A stretch of 25,929 nucleotides of DNA from Chloroflexota bacterium (GTDB taxonomy: Bacteria; Chloroflexota; UBA4733): assembly GCA_023381895.1 (NCBI GenBank), contig JAMCTA010000036.1, forward strand, positions 1 through 25,929, given 5' to 3'. A model generated the notes under the pieces. It worked only from the letters and a program-made list of their open reading frames with translations. It was not told the origin of the DNA and did not search any database. Position numbers and translations under genes: made by a program. This document shows positions 23,881-25,929 of this stretch, piece after piece. The first letter of the stretch is position 1. The number at the start of each line of letters is the position of its first letter.

Positions 23881-25047
23881 ATGAAGATCACGCACGTGGA
23901 AACGCTACGTCTGACGCGCCCGCGCCAGTCGGTCCCGGAGCCGCGCGGCCCTTCCTGGGCAGCGTCTGCCGAAGTCGCCAACCCCATGTCGCGCTTTCCT
24001 CACGTGAAACGGCACCGTAGTCTGTGGCTGCCGCAGTGGGAGGCCGTGTGGTGTCGCGTTACGCTCGAGGATGGCACGCAGGGGCTCGGCGCCACCAGCA
24101 ATGGCCGCCCCGTGGCAGCGGTGATCGAAGATCACCTCGCCCCACGGCTGATTGGTGAGGATTGCTTCGCAGCGGAGCGGATTGCCGACCTGCTCTTTCG
24201 GGCCACCAAGCCGTACGGCTCAACGGGCCTCGCCTCCTACGCCATCTCGGCTGTCGATCTGGCAATCTGGGATGCCGTGGGGCACGTGTTGCAGCGACCG
24301 GTGTATCAGCTCCTCGGCGGGAAGCAGCAAGAGCGGCTCTTCTGCTACGCCACCGGCAACGATGTTGCTTGGTATCGCGAGCTGGGTTTCCGGGCCTTCA
24401 AGCTCGCCTGTCCCTATGGTCCGGCCGATGGTCTCGATGGCATTCGCCGGAACGAGGAGCTCGTTGCTCGCACGCGTGAGCTGATTGGCGATGACGGTGA
24501 GCTTATGCTCGACTGCTGGATGGCCTTCGATGTGGACTATACGGTGCGCCTCGCCGAAGCGCTCCGGCCCTACCGCCTGCACTGGATGGAAGAGTGTCTC
24601 GTGCCCGAGGATTTGGAAGCGCACATTGCGCTACGCGAGCGGCTCCCCTGGCAGTCGCTCGCCACCGGCGAGCATTGGTATACCCACGTCCCATTTGGCT
24701 TGGCTCTCCATCACCATGTGGTGGACGTGGTGCAGCCGGACGTGCAGTGGGTTGGCGGTGCGACCGTCTGCCGCCGGATCGCTGTTCAGGCCGACGCCGC
24801 CGGTGCGAGTATGATCCTGCACGCCGGAGGCAACAGCGCTTTTGGTCAGCACGTGAGCAGCGCACTACCGGCGGTGCCGTGGTGCGAGTGCTTCATCGGC
24901 ACACCACCGGGAGTGCCCCTCGAGGCTGCGGGCTGGAGCCTTCCTGGGCAGGCCGTACCGGAAGATGGCTGGCTCACCCCGAGCGCTGCCCCAGGGTTCG
25001 GCCTGGAGATTCCGTCGGAGTGGCTTAGTCCCTTCTTCGGTCACTAA
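23881..25047 (+). CDS. enolase-superfamily acid-sugar dehydratase, L-rhamnonate dehydratase-like
   Basis: A 388-residue member of the mandelate racemase/muconate lactonizing group. ANPMSRFPHVKRHR (33-46), LDCWMAFDVDYTVRLA (210-225) and QPDVQWVGGATVC (285-297) match the L-rhamnonate dehydratase (RhmD) pattern. Magnesium ligands are D211, E237 and E264 (TGEHW); H314 in LHAGGNS corresponds to the general-base His. RhmD converts L-rhamnonate to 2-keto-3-deoxy-L-rhamnonate; a different six-carbon acid sugar remains possible. The ATG at 23881 has GAGGGGG seven bases upstream (a GTG just before it is less likely). Its stop overlaps the stop of the convergent GH127 gene. Confidence 0.85.
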   Translation: MKITHVETLRLTRPRQSVPEPRGPSWAASAEVANPMSRFPHVKRHRSLWLPQWEAVWCRVTLEDGTQGLGATSNGRPVAAVIEDHLAPRLIGEDCFAAERIADLLFRATKPYGSTGLASYAISAVDLAIWDAVGHVLQRPVYQLLGGKQQERLFCYATGNDVAWYRELGFRAFKLACPYGPADGLDGIRRNEELVARTRELIGDDGELMLDCWMAFDVDYTVRLAEALRPYRLHWMEECLVPEDLEAHIALRERLPWQSLATGEHWYTHVPFGLALHHHVVDVVQPDVQWVGGATVCRRIAVQADAAGASMILHAGGNSAFGQHVSSALPAVPWCECFIGTPPGVPLEAAGWSLPGQAVPEDGWLTPSAAPGFGLEIPSEWLSPFFGH

Positions 25048-25929
25048 TCCCGTGCTCTGCGAGGCAGCCACACACGCATCGGTCCAGCTTGCCGGTTGGC
25101 CCAGGCGTAGTAGGGAATGGCAGTGATCTGAGCTGGCCGTGGTGGGGATACCGGCGCGGCATCCAAGCTCTCGTAGAGGCGCGCTCCCCAGCCAGCAGAT
25201 GGCCGCGCGCTGGCGGGTGCCGTCACGACAACCACGCCGCCGAGCAGGGCGGGAGCCGGTGTGCTGGTGAGCGGGGCATCATCGGGCAACACAATGTCCC
25301 ACACGTCCGCACCTGGGTGATCGATCCCCTCCAGGCAATACACCAGCGGTCCGCGCGTGATGGCCACCTGACCGGTGTTTGCTAGCACGTGCGGATGGCT
25401 CACCTGACGCTGCGGGAGCATTGGCAGCTCGAGATCGATGACGTCGCCGCGCTGCCACTCCCGGCGCAACGTGAGGTAGCTACCTGGCTGGGGCTTGCTG
25501 TTGCCTGATAGCTCGGGGGCAGACACCTGCGGTGCGGTGCACCAGCCAGGGATGCGCAGGGTGATGCTGTGCTCTCCCCCCGGCGCTTCTTCTACGGTCA
25601 GGCGCACTGTGCCATCCCAGGGATAGTCTGTGTCTATCGTGAGGGAGAGCTGCTGCCCATTGTCGAGCGGAGCGCTCACGGTGCTACGGGCGTAGAGGTG
25701 CAGCCAGAGCCCCTCGCTCGATGTGCTGGCGACGTAGCCGGGGAGGCTCATGAGCAAGCGAGCTACGTTGGGTGGGCAGCAAGCGCAGGCAAACCACGAT
25801 TGACGCCGGTGCTTGCCACGGTCTGCCAGGGGGTTCACGTAGAAGTAGGCTTGTCCGTTGAGTGAGATGCCAGAGAGGAAGCCGTTGTAGAGCGCCCGTT
25901 CGAGGGCATCAGCGTAGCGGGCCTGAGGA
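25044..25929 (-). CDS. GH127 (DUF1680) beta-L-arabinofuranosidase-like protein, C-terminal part
   Basis: The minus-strand frame stays open to the right edge, giving 294 residues of the C-terminal part. It begins RYADALERALYNGFLSGISL and YFYVNPL, then FACACCPPNVARLL, the zinc-cysteine signature of GH127 enzymes, in which a cysteine is the proposed nucleophile. A beta-sandwich follows, including RIPGWC and GPLVYCLEGID. Family members remove beta-L-arabinofuranose from plant glycoproteins or related sugars. The apparent start at 25838 is an internal GTG; the true start lies outside the window. No signal peptide can be judged. Its TAG (25044-25046) overlaps the TAA of the convergent RhmD-like gene. 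Confidence 0.92.
   Translation of the reverse strand, partial: PQARYADALERALYNGFLSGISLNGQAYFYVNPLADRGKHRRQSWFACACCPPNVARLLMSLPGYVASTSSEGLWLHLYARSTVSAPLDNGQQLSLTIDTDYPWDGTVRLTVEEAPGGEHSITLRIPGWCTAPQVSAPELSGNSKPQPGSYLTLRREWQRGDVIDLELPMLPQRQVSHPHVLANTGQVAITRGPLVYCLEGIDHPGADVWDIVLPDDAPLTSTPAPALLGGVVVVTAPASARPSAGWGARLYESLDAAPVSPPRPAQITAIPYYAWANRQAGPMRVWLPRRARD

Noticed and set aside
25319..25326. GATCGATC, the same core as the proposed operator
   Set aside because: It lies within the GH127 coding region far from a promoter and lacks the matching flanks; likely chance.
1..25929. tRNA, rRNA, CRISPR array, prophage or intact insertion sequence
   Set aside because: No tRNA-like cloverleaf, regular spacer repeats, transposase or integrase was recognised anywhere in the window.

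Overview
The window is about 26 kb of GC-rich bacterial chromosome. It carries a conserved translation/transcription cluster at the left and a carbohydrate-utilisation region at the right. The cluster order nusA-ylxR-infB-rbfA-nrnA-truB, many GTG/TTG starts, strong AGGAG ribosome sites and sugar ABC/Gfo-Idh clusters would fit a thermophilic Chloroflexota (Thermomicrobia- or Ktedonobacteria-like). That placement is inference from style only; no rRNA or other decisive marker is present.

Layout. Positions 1-5756 (minus): nusA, ylxR, infB, rbfA, nrnA and the start of truB, tightly packed. The nusA leader (5757-5983) holds several hairpins, including the terminator of an upstream MFS transporter gene (5984-7186, minus). 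Divergent from it is a stand-alone hisC (7273-8373), followed by a site-2-type membrane metalloprotease (8500-9390). A 430-base stretch without a convincing gene follows, then a secreted protein with three PepSY-like repeats (9820-10647, minus).

Positions 11034-19638 (minus) form a nine-gene sugar operon. In transcription order it encodes a Tat/lipoprotein solute-binding protein, two permeases, a small orphan beta-sandwich-like protein, TIM-barrel isomerase A, Gfo/Idh oxidoreductase A, TIM-barrel isomerase B, a DUF6807 (PmoA-like) protein and Gfo/Idh oxidoreductase B. No transporter ATPase is present. A near-consensus promoter (TTGACA, 17 bases, TATACT) with a CG-centred palindrome in its spacer drives the operon. 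It faces a divergent LacI-type regulator (19782-21758) that is about twice the normal length because it carries two complete sugar-binding sensor domains.

To the right are an AlkA-like DNA glycosylase (minus), an aldo/keto reductase and an L-rhamnonate-dehydratase-like enolase-superfamily enzyme (plus), and the truncated end of a GH127 beta-L-arabinofuranosidase-like enzyme (minus). Together these suggest uptake of a plant-derived glycoside or oligosaccharide followed by oxidation, isomerisation or elimination and acid-sugar dehydration.

Most notable are the two-sensor LacI protein; the duplicated isomerase/oxidoreductase cassette with its orphan small protein; a tandem duplication of the NusA N-terminal domain; and a nearly identical structured 133-135 base intergenic element at 10700-10832 and 21956-22090. 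No tRNA, rRNA, CRISPR array or intact insertion sequence was seen.
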